A stretch of DNA of 64,000 bases from Ficedula albicollis (GCF_000247815.1 NC_021674.1:34692612-34756611), one strand, 5' to 3'; numbered from the stretch's first letter, positions 1-12,010 are shown. Notes: a model not told the origin generated them from the letters alone. A program made the numbers and translations.

Positions 1-48
1 TTGAAGTTTAATTGTAGAGTAAAGGTGTGTTACAGACAAAGAGAACAG

Positions 49-471
49 ATGGAAATACAATAACTCCTATTTCCTTACCTCTACAATATGTGAAGAGAGG
101 AGAGGAGGGGAGGGCAAGGAGAGAAGAGAAGAGAAGAGAAGAGAAGAGAAGAGAAGAGAAGAGAAGAGAAGAGAAGAGAAGAGAAGAGAAGANNNNNNNN
201 NNNNNNNNNNNNNNNNNNNNNNNNNNNNNNNNNNNNNNNNNNNNNNNNNNNNNNNNNNNNNNNNNNNNNNNNNNNNNNNNNNNNNNNNNNNNNNNNNNNN
301 NNNNNNNNNNNNNNNNNNNNNNNNNNNATGGAAATACAATAACTCCTATTTCCTTACCTCTACAATATGTGAAGAGAGGAGAGGAGGGGAGGGCAAGGAG
401 AGAAGAGAAGAGAAGAGAAGAGAAGAGAAGAGAAGAGAAGAGAAGAGAAGAGAAGAGAAGAGAAGAGAAGA
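49..471. repeat. Duplicated flank on both sides of an assembly gap
   Basis: Bases 49-192 recur without a visible difference at 328-471, offset by 279. Each copy has about 70 bases of unique sequence, then a GGAG-rich transition, then GAGAA repeats. Between them lies the N run at 193-327. The simplest reading is that two contigs overlapped in this unique flank and repeat and were scaffolded with a gap instead of being merged. A true local duplication is less likely, because the identity includes the unique part and the breakpoint falls exactly at the gap. Confidence 0.85.
193..327. other. Assembly gap (135 N)
   Basis: A run of 135 undetermined bases inside a (GAGAA)n tract. Given the repeated flank on both sides, the real sequence may contain no missing unique DNA here, only an unresolved number of repeat units. 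Confidence 0.98.
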
Positions 472-1368
472 GAAGAGAAGAGAAGAGAAGAGAAGAGAAG
501 AGAAGAGAAGAGAAGAGAAGAGAAGAGAAGAGAAGAGAAGAGAAGAGAAGAGAAGAGAAGAGAAGAGAAGAGAAGAGAAGAGAAGAGAAGAGAAGAGAAG
601 AGAAGAGAAGAGAAGAGAAGAGAAGAGAAGAGAAGAGAAGAGAAGAGAAGAGAAGAGAAGAGAAGAGAAGAGAAGAGAAGAGAAGAGAAGAGAAGAGAAG
701 AGAAGAGAAGAGAAGAGAAGAGAAGAGAAGAGAAGAGAAGAGAAGAGAAGAGAAGAGAAGAGAAGAGAAGAGAAGAGAAGAGAAGAGAAGAGAAGAGAAG
801 AGAAGAGAAGAGAAGAGAAGAGAAGAGAAGAGAAGAGAAGAGAAGAGAAGAGAAGAGAAGAGAAGAGAAGAGAAGAGAAGAGAAGAGAAGAGAAGAGAAG
901 AGAAGAGAAGAGAAGAGAAGAGAAGAGAAGAGAAGAGAAGAGAAGAGAAGAGAAGAGAAGAGAAGAGAAGAGAAGAGAAGAGAAGAGAAGAGAAGAGAAG
1001 AGAAGAGAAGAGAAGAGAAGAGAAGAGAAGAGAAGAGAAGAGAAGAGAAGAGAAGAGAAGAGAAGAGAAGAGAAGAGAAGAGAAGAGAAGAGAAGAGAAG
1101 AGAAGAGAAGAGAAGAGAAGAGAAGAGAAGAGAAGAGAAGAGAAGAGAAGAGAAGAGAAGAGAAGAGAAGAGAAGAGAAGAGAAGAGAAGAGAAGAGAAG
1201 AGAAGAGAAGAGAAGAGAAGAGAAGAGAAGAGAAGAGAAGAGAAGAGAAGAGAAGAGAAGAGAAGAGAAGAGAAGAGAAGAGAAGAGAAGAGAAGAGAAG
1301 AGAAGAGAAGAGAAGAGAAGAGAAGAGAAGAGAAGAGAAGAGAAGAGAAGAGAAGAGAAGAGAAGAGA
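399..1368. repeat. (GAGAA)n polypurine microsatellite, about 194 units
   Basis: About 970 bases of nearly perfect pentamer with purines only on the + strand. The same array begins at about 118 before the gap. It is preceded by a degenerate GGAGAGGAGG-type purine stretch and ends abruptly in AGAGAACTCACT. The unit is mirror-symmetric, so the tract can in principle form intramolecular triplex (H-DNA). The long REEK-type open frame on + and the LFSS-type frame on - exist only because the pentamer contains no stop in several frames; they are not genes. The true length in the animal is uncertain because the array adjoins a gap. Confidence 0.95.
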
Positions 1369-1370
1369 GA

Positions 1371-4300
1371 ACTCACTATTTTCAATAAAAACATCTATGT
1401 GGACTCTCTTATTTAGTTTGGTTTAATTTTTCAAGGTTTTTGAGGAATTAGAGAGGAAAGGGCTCTGGATAGCTGAATGAATCTAAAGCTACCCACCCAC
1501 AACAAACATAAAAGGGATAAAACCCCATTAATTAAAGGAAAGGAAAAGATAATTGCTGGATGCTCTGGGACAGCTATTAATTTGATTCTTATATTAATCA
1601 CCAGAGTGGCAGGTTGCCAGTTTCCAGCTGTTTGCAGTTTTATGTGGCAGGTTATGAACATGCATGTAAATACTTTTTTAAGTGCTAGCTTTTGAAATAA
1701 TTAAATATTCCTCTTCTCTTTTGAAAAATTGAAATAGCATATTGACAAAATGTCAGATTCTGCACTCACTCCATCTGAAAACACTGAGACTAGAGCCTAT
1801 CTAAGCAATTAGTCATGTATTTGAAGCACACTCCCATGTTTAACTCCATCTCTTTTCTAAATACAGTGTCATAAATTGTAAGTGAGGGAAGCACCTCAGC
1901 ACACAAAAACTTGCCAGGCAATGGATTTGAAATAGCCAAGGATTCATCATCTATCTCTTCAATTCTTCCTCTTTTTAACTTGCCCGTAAAGTCCTTTAAA
2001 TTTCTAGTGTCTATAAGCCATCCTCTCTGGTCCATCTCCAGATTTCTGCTGGGGTTGATTTTCATGTCTCCTTACCTGTGGTATCTTGATTGCCTCATCC
2101 TCAGTTAACACTATTTCACCCATTTCACTACACTAGGGTTTATTTGAGTTTTTGTGTTTGGCTTTTTTGAGGTTTTTTTGGTGGTGGGTTTTTGGGGATT
2201 TTTCAGAAGGAGTAATAAATCTCAACTCCTTATCTGGAGATAGTCCTTGCCTTTTCTTTTAGGATTTTTTTTTTTTACTATTTCAAACTGTGAAACTTTT
2301 TAATCTATTATTTGATCACTGAACCTGCTTGTCTTGATTGTTGATTTCCAATTTTAAGACACTACATCAAGTAGAGACAAACAGTTTCATAGTTTGTAAG
2401 TCTGCATATGGCCCCAGTTCAATGCAGTAACTAAGCATAATCTGACCTCAGAGACTCCAGCACCTTGCCCTAAGCTACTTCCAAAACTAAACTCAGTCTC
2501 AGACTTTTGATAAATCAGATTTAACTGCAACACATGCAAGGCAAATCATTGACACACACAGGCTTGTTGAGTATTCAGCCCAATGGACTCTGCTGAGAAA
2601 CCTTTTATGTGTAATTACCAATGGCACAAGATTATTCCTGTGGGTCTCTGTTTTGTAACTAATGTTATGCGTGAAAATCCCTTTTAGTGCAATTCATCTT
2701 CCTTTAATTTTGAAATCCAAGAATTAGCTTGATCTAACATGATTTTCTAGGCTGCTTCTTCAGTCAATAAAAAGTGATGGGTGTTTAGAGAGAAAGCTGA
2801 ATGAGTAGCCTGGATTAGGTTTTACCAACATTAGGTAATAGGGATCCTACTTCATGCATTAATTAACTCTTCATTCTAAAGTGTTCATTTCAGAGTGTTA
2901 TTCTAGAATCATATTTTTAGACTTTGGAACATAATGTAGTGTAAATGTTTCTTAGGATTAATAAAGTGTGCTACATTCCTTCAAATTGTTTCTGGGATTC
3001 TGTAATCAAATGTACGCTCAGAAAGGTTTATTTTTAAATAAAAATTGTGCAATAAGGCCATAAAGAGACAGAACTATTTATATATGTCACAATTTGCAGT
3101 GGATGGGAAAAGTGAACTTGCATTAGATACTGATAGATACAGAGAAGGATGTAAAATGTGTCAGAAACTCTGGGCAAAATCTGCTGACTTGCACAAGAAA
3201 TATACTGCTGTCCCTGGTGGGTTGTCAGCTAAATCTAACACCTCTCTTTCTGAATAAACTGTTGGCTCAGAGTGTGTGGAAAAGGGAAAAGGAACCTAGG
3301 AGAAGGGCAGCTGCTTCCTCATCCAGAGATATCTTTTGCCTTGGAAACCAAATATTGTGAAACTCTTACCAGTCAGTTTATATGAAAAAGATAGAGTAGT
3401 AAGAGAGGCAGATCAGCAATGTGTCTGACCAAATCTCCATGATGGACAGCTGTAGATGTCTAATATATTTTTATTAATATTTTTAAATTCAAGGAGAACT
3501 AAATTAGATATTGCTGTTGTGAGCTCAAAAACTGAGCAAGTATTTCTCATATGAATGTGCAAAGCACTTTCATATGCTGGAATTTTTAATATTTCTTTAT
3601 TTTATAAGGCAAAAGTATAATAGAGGAGGGGAAAAGAGCTTATTTATCAAATTCCACCTTCAACATTTAAAAAAACAAAAGTGACTGGGGGAGGGAGTAG
3701 GAGGAAGGGGGAGTGTCCTTGTTCTGTAACAATGAGGGGTTTAGGGGTTTTAGAAATGCCTGAATCTGTCACTTCAGCACATAGTCAGGTCAGATGGTTT
3801 CAATACTGTAATAATGACATGTTTTGCAGTCCCCTGAGGCCTGTTAGTGACAATAGCATTCCATTCCTGGCAAAATGAGTAAATGATTTAAGCCTTTTTT
3901 CAAACTGGATCAGAGTGCACCTCTCAAAGACGTGGTAGTGCTTTGGTTGTGGTTGACAGTGAAGTGTTTGTCAATAGCAGTGGAGTATGCAGAACCTGAG
4001 AGAAGCCTCTCCTTTTTAAGTCTGAATAAAGAATAATTTTTCAGATTTAAATAAAGAGGAAAAAAAAGAAAAAAGAAAAGAAGAAAATAGTGCAACTAAA
4101 ACCTCATTGATTCCCTGTATTTTTTTTTTTTTTGGACACATAACCTTGTTGTCTTGAAGCAGAGATGATTATAGTAATCTCCTTGTTCTGAAAATGTCAC
4201 ATGCAGAAGTGCAATCACACACAGTACCTGGCCTAATTTAGATGCATAAGGCATCAAATATTTGGCTGATTTTTTTGTCAGTTCCACTGGAGTTAGTCCA

Positions 4301-6010
4301 GATTAAAGTAAATGTAACTATTTCACTAGTAGCTTATCTGCACCCTGGGTGATATGTCGAATCCTCTCAAGTACTATTTGCATTATTGCCTTGACTTAGG
4401 GCTAAGGATCCCATAGCCAGGATAGATTAACCAGGTTTGTCCTGGAGCTGATACTGAAGCTCATCTACATAATTTGCCATTTTCCTTCATTTGACTGTAG
4501 CAAGCTGTCACTGAAAATGCCATGAAGTTGTCCTGTGGATATACAATCGCACCTTCTCTTTGCTCTCTGGCACAAAACAAACCCTCTTTTCATCAACTGG
4601 ATTTTTCTGTTGTTGAAAAGCTGGTATATACAAGCACTTAATCTACAAAAGGGTCATACAGAGACAAAACCTCTGCAAATGAGAGCTGCATTTCTCCATC
4701 ATGAGGATGTACTTTGTTCATGCTTTGGTACCTATGGCACCCTCTCCTATGTCTTCTATCACACAATCCCCAATTCAGGGCACAGTGTCATAAAATGCTA
4801 CAGAAGCAGACATTTACAGAGGCATGAGCTGGGACCTTCCTAGTGTAGATGGCCTTGGAATACTATGCTCCAGTCTCTGAAAGCATTTGCAGATGTCTAA
4901 GGCGTGGATGCATTTTCATTAACATTTCCGTACCGAGTGCCCTGACAGCTCCCTTTTCTGTGTGCTGCTGCTGCCCTGTGCTGCAAGCAGCTGGGAAGGC
5001 AGTGCCTGAGGAATGTGTGTCAGGCTGGATGTACACAGTGGGTGACTATGTAAGATGTGTCTATTTTTCAGAAGTGTTACCTGTGTGGAGGTGTTTGCAG
5101 AGGTAATCTTGTGTCTTTAAACTAGTCCAGCCCTATTTATACTTCAAGGTCATTGCTAACATAAGCCCTCCAATTTCTGTCTCCCACCTAAAGCTTCTCT
5201 TTTCCTCACTCATTTTCTTCACCACAATATATTTGCCATACACACCTGTCAGTAAAGTACAAAATTACCTTTTGATGCAAGTTAAATCTATGTTACTGTG
5301 TTCACGTGGCTTATGCCACCATAATTTGAATTTTAATTTTGAAGCCATGATTCTCAAAAGGATTGCAATTTAGACTAATGTTCCTAAATCTGTACTACTA
5401 ATAATAATTTGTGCTATCATATCACAGGCAGTAGTTAAAACTGATTAGTTACATGGTGTATCTTGACTTGTGTATTCAAAAAAAAAGGAGCCATGTGGGA
5501 TTTGAATGTGAAAGAAAAAAAGGATCTGTGTATGTTTAGACAGGATATTGACGTTGAATGAAGACCCAGATTTCAGTGAGCTTTTAATTTCTTGTCTATT
5601 CTTGTCATGCCTAAACTTGGAATATCCGAGGGCTATGTTTTAAATGTCAGGGTTAAGTTTCCTCTTTCTGGTTCAGAAGGCATGCAATGACACACAAAAA
5701 ATGTTTTATTTCCAAGCTTAAAAACATTTAAAAGTTTCATCTTGTTGAAGGTTTGCTGGGTTTTTTTCGTACTAGCAGTAACAACTCAATATTATATGCC
5801 CCAAAGACTTGAAAATATGTGTAAATGCTATGACTAAAACAATTATTTTCGAACATGCAGTCAGTTGTTTGCCTTAATGTGATTCTGTCTGCGAAGGACA
5901 AGTTTTGAAACACAGTCATGACTAGATAAGTAATATTGACTCTAACTGGAATGCCTTGTACATTATATAGTACCTATACACTAAACATAGCATATACATC
6001 TATATAAGTA
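1371..6010. other. AT-rich non-coding DNA, no gene seen
   Basis: No recognisable exon, RNA or mobile element was found. Open frames are at most about 100 codons and resemble no known family. Only short A or T homopolymers (for example near 2265 and 4122) and ordinary AT-rich sequence are present. A slightly more GC-rich patch lies at about 4840-5110, with an 85-codon frame that has no other coding evidence. Confidence 0.6.
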
Positions 6011-6016
6011 CACATA

Positions 6017-6598
6017 TGTGCTGGCTTTGGTTCAGGGTAGAGTTAATTTTCTTCCCAGTGGCTAGTATGGAACTGTGCTTTAGATTTGTGCTGAAAACAA
6101 TGTTGATGATACAGAGATGCTTTTTGTTATTTCCAAAGCCTTTGCTGCTTTTCCTGCAGCCACACTGGTGAGGAGGCTGGGGATGCATAGGAGGTTGGGA
6201 GGGGACATAGCTGGGACAGGTGACCCAGAGTCACCAAAGGGATATTCCAGACTGAATGTCATCGTGCTCAAGGTATAAAGCAGGGGGAAGAAGGAGTGAG
6301 GGATGGATATTTGGAGTGAAGGCTTTTTTCTTTCCCAGTCACTGTTAGCTGTGATGGGGCCCTGCCCTCCTGGAGGTGGCTGAACACCTGCATGCCCATG
6401 GGAAATGGTGAATTAATTCCTTATTTTGCTTTGTTTTGTTTGTGTGCAAGGCTTTTGGTTTCCCTATTAAACTGTCTTTACACCAATATACAAGTTTTCT
6501 TTTACTCTTCCCATTCGCTCCCCAATTCCACCAGTGGGGGCATGGGTGAGTGAGTGGCTGTGTGGTACTTGGTGACTGGCTGGGGTTAAATCACAAGA
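6017..6598 (+). mobile_element. Solo LTR, avian ERVL-type endogenous retrovirus
   Basis: The block begins TGTGCTGGCTTTGG and ends near GGGGTTAAATCACAA, the typical edges of a very common bird LTR family. The middle keeps the family's wording: the gag-free U3 region, a GGTGAGGAGGCTGGGG box, a TATA-like TATAAA at 6274-6279, and the R/U5 junction with an ATTAAA poly(A) signal at 6466-6471. No second LTR or internal gag/pol sequence follows, so this is a solo LTR left by LTR-LTR recombination. AAGTAC occurs at 6006-6011 and again at 6601-6606, which may be a target-site duplication, although the left copy lies five bases outside the TG start. The family assignment is from memory of the consensus, not from a search. 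Confidence 0.85.
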
Positions 6599-6606
6599 AC
6601 AAGTAC

Positions 6607-7559
6607 CTCTGGATCCTGTGCTGAGAATAGTGCTGTGCCCACAGAGCTGCTGTCCTGACCAAGAAAGGCAACAAGCACGGGGTGGACACTCTCAGCTGTC
6701 CTCCAGGTCAGACCTAACCTCAAGAGCTCAGTGAGGTACTATGTGAGAAGTCTGCAATCCACCAGGAGAGCACCAAAAAACATCCACCTTTCATTGCACA
6801 TCAGGAATTCTGGCTGGGACCACAGATATCTTTACTTTCCACTAATGGTCTCAGGGCCACATCACACATATAGAAATGGAAAAGCCATTACATTCCTCCC
6901 GGGAAAAAAATGATTTCACTATTTTTCTTCTTTTCAGACACTGCATTTATGCATTCTCTCTGATTTTTGCCCTGAGCACCATTTTATATTTATTTACACT
7001 GAATTTCAGATGACATTTTATCACCTATCATTCAGTCTCTTTCAATTCTGTGTCTTACAGGCTTAGCCCTGTGGCTCACAGTCAGTGAGCAAACTTCAAC
7101 GAGCAGCAGGCAGCTGCATTTCTCCAGCATGAAGCAGCCCTGACACAAATAGGTTTGGGTCCTGTGGCCACCAGGGATGCCAAGGACTGTCACCTGCATC
7201 TCCCAGCACTGGCACTGGGGGTTTCTAACCAGGGTCCAGCCCTCAGGAAATGCTGCTGTTGCACACAAAGACAGCAAAGGGAGGTTCAGGTTGCAGCCTG
7301 CTGACCTGCCACTGCTCCACCTTTACCTGCAGCTCGCAGGGAGAACCCAGAGGCAACAGAGCAGCTCCATCCAGCAGTTCTGCCTGGATGCATTTTGTGA
7401 GTTCTACAGCTCTCTACATTGGCCAGAAAATCACTGACTGGGTAGAGGGAGGAAGCTTTGGTTGAACAAGTCAGTTGTTTTGTTTTTTATTTTGCAGGAA
7501 AAAAACCACCAAATATCTAATCAAACAATTCCTAACCAGAGGTAGGCACAACAAGATCA
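6607..7559. other. Non-coding DNA with a GC-richer patch, no gene seen
   Basis: The stretch 7050-7440 is GC-richer than its surroundings and holds overlapping open frames of 71-86 codons on both strands. Frames open on both strands at once point to composition, not coding. A TTACAG-like acceptor precedes the patch at about 7056, but no donor-bounded coding exon can be argued. Confidence 0.5.
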
Positions 7560-7680
7560 CATTTTTTCTAACTAAGTTAATTTGTGGAGATTTGGGGCAC
7601 AGTTAATATTTTTTCCTATTTCGGATTTGCATCTGTGGGATTCCATTAACTGATAATTGCTTTTGATGTGGATTGCAGAA

Positions 7681-7746
7681 GGAGATAAATGACTCATGAA
7701 TCAATAAGTGATGAGATTTCAGAGTCACTTATTGATTTTTATCTCC
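7681..7746. repeat. Compound inverted repeat (22 paired bases, AP-1 word in the bulge)
   Basis: The outer arms 7681-7689 and 7738-7746 are perfect 9-base complements. The inner arms 7699-7711 and 7725-7737 are perfect 13-base complements. They are separated by a one-sided 9-base bulge (7690-7698, TGACTCATG) and a 13-base loop (7712-7724). Twenty-two paired bases in 66 nt are unlikely by chance in a 64-kb window, even with AT bias. It could be a paired homeodomain-site array, a cruciform-prone element, or the remnant of a small palindromic transposon. Confidence 0.8.
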
Positions 7747-7805
7747 AATTTACTCTGCATTGAATTTAATTGTAGCCATTACACTCGATTTGTTTGAAAA
7801 CATTG

Positions 7806-7823
7806 CATGCAAATATTTGCATG
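7806..7823. promoter_or_regulatory. 18-bp palindrome of two inverted octamer motifs
   Basis: A perfect self-complementary 18-mer made of ATGCAAAT followed by ATTTGCAT, with one extra C/G pair outside. The octamer is the classic POU-domain (Oct) binding word, and two abutting inverted copies could bind a POU dimer. Binding is inferred from the motif only. Confidence 0.5.
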
Positions 7824-8330
7824 AGGTTTGTTTGGTGAAATTATGCTTCAGTTGCTTTAAAATAAGTAGTGAATTTTGAGCAGAAAAAAGTCATTAAGTT
7901 GAGAATATATCCAAATATGTCAATCATTATCTGGAAGCCCTTGAAAAGCTTCATGAATACTTAAAACTTAAAAGCTTGTCTATGCTAAAGTTTTCATTAC
8001 CACGATGGGAATTCTAGGTGATTATTTTTATTTCAACGCTTTGCTCAGCTGAAAATGTATTTTAAGTCCAACAGATGTAAACAAAGAAATGTTTGTATGA
8101 ACTAGAATGGAAGTATTTGTTCCTACATTTTAAAAGTGAAACATTATGATTTTTCATTTCATATCTTAAGATTGAATTTGCCTAGATTTCTATTCATACT
8201 GTAAGCAGAAGTCTGAAACCTCTTCTTTTGAGTTTCAAAGCATGTTTAATTTAATCCAAAGCAATTTTCTTCAAGTATTTGCGTTGGTAAGAAAACTGAA
8301 ATATTTTCATTCCACTGTTTTAATGCATTT

Positions 8331-11300
8331 TTGGATATAAAACTGAAAAAAAATTTGATGCACAGTAATGTAAAGATCTATCTATAGAGATCCAAGTTGT
8401 TTTGTTTTTTTTTTTTAAATGGATAGTTCTGCTGTCATGTGATGCATTTTCTTACTGTTATAGCTAGTTTTATGATAAATCTAATTTTGGTGCTATTTCT
8501 ACCTTCCAGTTAGAAACATCAGCTGAATACAGTGATTTAATACTTCTTATTAGAGATTTAATACAAGAATCTGTTTTACATAATACAACTCATATATTTT
8601 CTGATGTAGGAAATCCTTCATGGAGGGCCTCTGGTAAAGGAGAACTGTCAAAATTATCATAATTACATCAGTTTAATTCCTTGAGAATCATAGAAATAAA
8701 AGCTAGTAAAGAGGTCTACTCTCAAGCCCACAGGCTATCCCAAAAAATAAAATAAAGAAATCTGATGCCTTTCTTAATTTCTGAAAGGCTATTATGGATT
8801 GTACACTCTCAAATATATTGGTATTTTGCTGAGCAATCTGCTTTCTAGCCTTTAGCTTGTTTGGGGTTTTTTTGTTCTTTCATGCTTTTGTAATCATACT
8901 GTCTTAGATAGGAACTTTGTGCAGCTAAATGTCCTCCAGAGCATCCCAACCCCAGCATATCTAGTACTCATTTCTGCATAGGAAACCTCAATCAGGAAAT
9001 GCAGAATCAAGCTTTTAGACCTATCAGGGGAATGGAAAGCTTTAAAAACAATATATATTTAACAATTAAAAGTGAATGAAGATCAATTAGAGTACTTCTA
9101 TTAATGTAACTTGGATGTGAAGGAGTTCTATGAGCTGATAGTCATACTGAACACCCATGTAGCTTTCTATGTTTACATAATTGTTTATTTAAATATGTTT
9201 CAGCTATTTTATTATTAGCTATCTATTTCCAGCATTTTATTAATAAGAGAATAGCAAATGTAGTAGAAATGCTTCATTGTGGTGGGTGTTTGTTTTTTGT
9301 TTGTTTTTTTTTAGATCAGAAGTTGATATTTGGCAGAATACAAGATTATTAAGGGGTGTTAAGAGGTGGACTTAAATAGTATGTTGAAAGCTTTGTATTT
9401 CTGTTAAAAAAATTCTCCCCACCAAGTTATGTAGGCAAACCCTTGAAGATGTATTCAATAAAATTCCACACAGTGCCACTTTTTCTTCAAAGTGTTTCAC
9501 AGGGAAATTTTGTTTTCTGAGGAACACTGGCAACATATTTCACCGTACTTTGAGCAAGTAAAACAGTAAATGAATTTTATTTCAAAATGTGGGAAGGAAT
9601 ATAAAGATTTTAGTTAGCAAAATTTAACAGATTATACTAGTTTCTAAAAAGACCCATATACCAATGACTTATATTAATTTGATCCAAATAAAATAATAAC
9701 AAAAATTCAAATAAAATAAGGTGTGGTGACATGTTCTTTTCAAGATTAGGCTTGTTTTGCCATCTTTTCAGTTGATGCCTCAAACTGTAATAAGACTTTA
9801 TCTCATTCCTAAGAAAAGGAGTTAATGGAAGAGATTTCTCCATTGTAGTGTGAGGCACAAATTTGTGCTTAAAATAATTTATTTTCTTTTCTTCTATGCC
9901 CTCGTCCTCTCTTATTGCATCTGTTATTCTCGACTGCTTCCTGGGATTCACCTGCTCTCCTCAGACCATCTATGTCTTTTTTATTGAATTATTTTGTAAT
10001 TTTTTATCACTTTCTGTCTGTTTGCAAATTCCTTCCCACCTTTCCTGTATTTCTCTTATACTTTATTACTGTTGGCACTCTTTCTTTGTGTCCCTTCCTT
10101 GTCTCTATTTCAAAATTGATTTAGCCAAGTTTCAGGCCCGGGACTAGTTTTTCCAGGCTTTCTGAAAATATTTTGATATTTTTCAGCTTTTTCTATGGTT
10201 TTTCTCAATAAATTGGGTATATATGTTTCCCAAATCCAGACTTTTCTGATTATGCAATTCCAACAGTCTCAAGAATATAGTTAAATGCTGTTTTGGGGTT
10301 TTATTCTGTCACAATTGTTTACCTGCCTTTTTTCTTCCTTGTGTTCAGGACTTGAATCACAATCACCGATTTGGTTTATGCTATAATTTTCTGCCCTCAA
10401 ATTCAAGCAAACTGTTGATTCCAGCTGTAATTGCTTTTTGAATCAATGTCATTTTGGACTGAGAAGAATTACATCTCACATAGAGCAAAGCTAGTTGTTC
10501 CAAGTGATTGTTTAAGCTGCTGAGACAGGGCTTCTCTAAATAATTTTCTTCTATAATAATTGGCCTGTTTCTATGCATGCAGTCATTTTCCTGTACCATT
10601 CTATTTTTCAGTTTAGCTGTGCTGTCTCCTGTAGCAGAGTTTCAATATTCTCATAATTGTCACAAAATCAGGAATCCAGCTCTGCTAATATGTTTGAATT
10701 CTGAGAAAAAGAATTAGTAATTTACTGTAAAGATCCTGCTTCGTAATCACAAATGCATTTCTTGCCAGCTGAACTAGCTATTTGCTGAAGTGGACCAGAG
10801 AATGGAGATCTTTATCACTTTCTGAACTGCAGTGAGCCTTTCCATGCTCATTGCCCTGAGCATCTGCCTCTCCAGCAGGCAGGGAGCCTGGCACCAGCCT
10901 CTTGGGCTATATCAGAAAATTTTGTGGGTTTTGCTTGGGAAGAATGGTGTTAAACCCTAAAACTTGTCTGCTTGGACATGACCTGCTGCAATTTCATCCT
11001 TCAGCCTACGGTGGCCCAGCTCCTCTTGCTCATTTCCATCTCCCTGTCCTCTGTGATGGCATCACCATCATCTAGCCATGCTAGAGCTGCCCAGGGGCCA
11101 CGTGCATGGTTACGGGTTGGGTGGCAAACACAAAAACTGGTTAGCCACATATTGTATTGCCCTGTGGAGCAACCAGCAGATGAGTCCTGCCTGGCCATCA
11201 TCATGTCCAGGTAAGGATTTCTTCTCCCCTTTCCAGGTTGTTTGGAAGTGTTCAAGAGTTGAGGAAGTCATTGAGAATGGATGTTATCAAAGATAGGTAG

Positions 11301-11434
11301 ATGGTCAAACAGGGAGCATGGTCTCATGAACCTTATTTCACTAGGAAATAAGACTGAAGGGGGGGTGGGGAAGAGATTAGTCAGGGTTAAAATTCTTAAA
11401 TTTGAAATATCTGATTGTAAACTATAATTGTAAC
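8331..11434. other. AT-rich non-coding DNA, no gene seen
   Basis: No mobile element or exon could be recognised. Short T-rich runs occur at about 8400-8416 and 9290-9313. A GC-richer patch at about 10790-11260 holds 70-84-codon frames on both strands. One + frame (10972-11214) has a leucine-rich segment near its start, and a CAG/GTAAGG donor-like word overlaps its stop codon near 11210, but nothing else supports an exon. Confidence 0.5.
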
Positions 11435-12010
11435 TAACTGTGAAAGGTCAGCTAGTCCATCCCTCTCACGAAAAGTTGGGTAAATATGTGCTGTTCCTGA
11501 CCAGTGGCTTAAACTCAAGAAAATATCCAAATCAGGTTATCCCATAGCTCCTCTTTTGGTGCAGCCCTTTCCTTGCCCCCCAGAAGAGACAGAAAGTGTC
11601 TAGTGTCTAGTGGAAATTAAGACTTTTTTCTAGTATACAAAATGAAAAAAACTAAGCAACTAAACTCTTTTTTTTATATCTGGTGTTTGATGACTTACCT
11701 GATGGCCTGCTTTGATTCTTCTTTTTTAACTAAACAAATCCAACTCTTTCTGTTTTTCCTTGAAATTGTTAAATCTTGTGTAATGCCTGTGTCTCTCTCC
11801 TAGAGTATCTGATTCAGCTGCCTCTTGCCTGAAATATAATATTCAGAACTAAGCATACTAGACATCAGACTGTACCTTAAGCTGTAATATAAAATAATGC
11901 CTTCTGTCTTCCATATGACACTGACCATTAATATATGCAAGAACAAGATCTGGTGTCTCCTGTGACATTTTCATATTCCTTAATTATTCCCCTTTGATAC
12001 TTCAATAGCA
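11435..12010 (-). mobile_element. Old, degraded CR1-type LINE fragment (antisense)
   Basis: Read on the - strand this is a decayed CR1-like ORF2 tail and 3' region. On the + strand one sees, in the right order, the reverse-complement wording of the family: AGGTCAGCTAGTCCATCCC near 11446, AACTAAACAAATCCAACTC near 11730, TATTCAGAACTAAGCATACT near 11840 and GACACTGACCATTAATATATG near 11920. Many indels have destroyed all reading frames. Divergence suggests a much older insertion than the CR1 copies at 33 and 54 kb. Confidence 0.65.

Larger units (their letters stand above)
7560..8330. promoter_or_regulatory. Candidate conserved non-coding/enhancer-like block
   Basis: An AT-rich stretch, free of recognisable repeats, with an unusual density of transcription-factor-like words. 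These include an AP-1-type TGACTCA at 7690-7696, two ATTGATT/AATCAAT homeodomain-type words in inverted arrangement, two inverted octamer (ATGCAAAT) motifs sharing one palindrome at 7806-7823, and several TAAT cores. Blocks like this are common in vertebrate gene deserts around developmental regulators. Conservation cannot be seen from one sequence, so the regulatory role is an inference. Confidence 0.35.

Noticed and set aside
27..1394. Very long open frames rich in REEK (+) or LFSS (-)
   Set aside because: They are translations of the GAGAA pentamer, which lacks stops in several frames on both strands, and they run across an N gap.
10972..11214. 80-codon frame with a leucine-rich segment near its start and a donor-like CAGGTAAGG at its stop
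   Set aside because: The donor-like word coincides with the stop codon and nothing upstream or downstream makes an exon series. Chance is sufficient.
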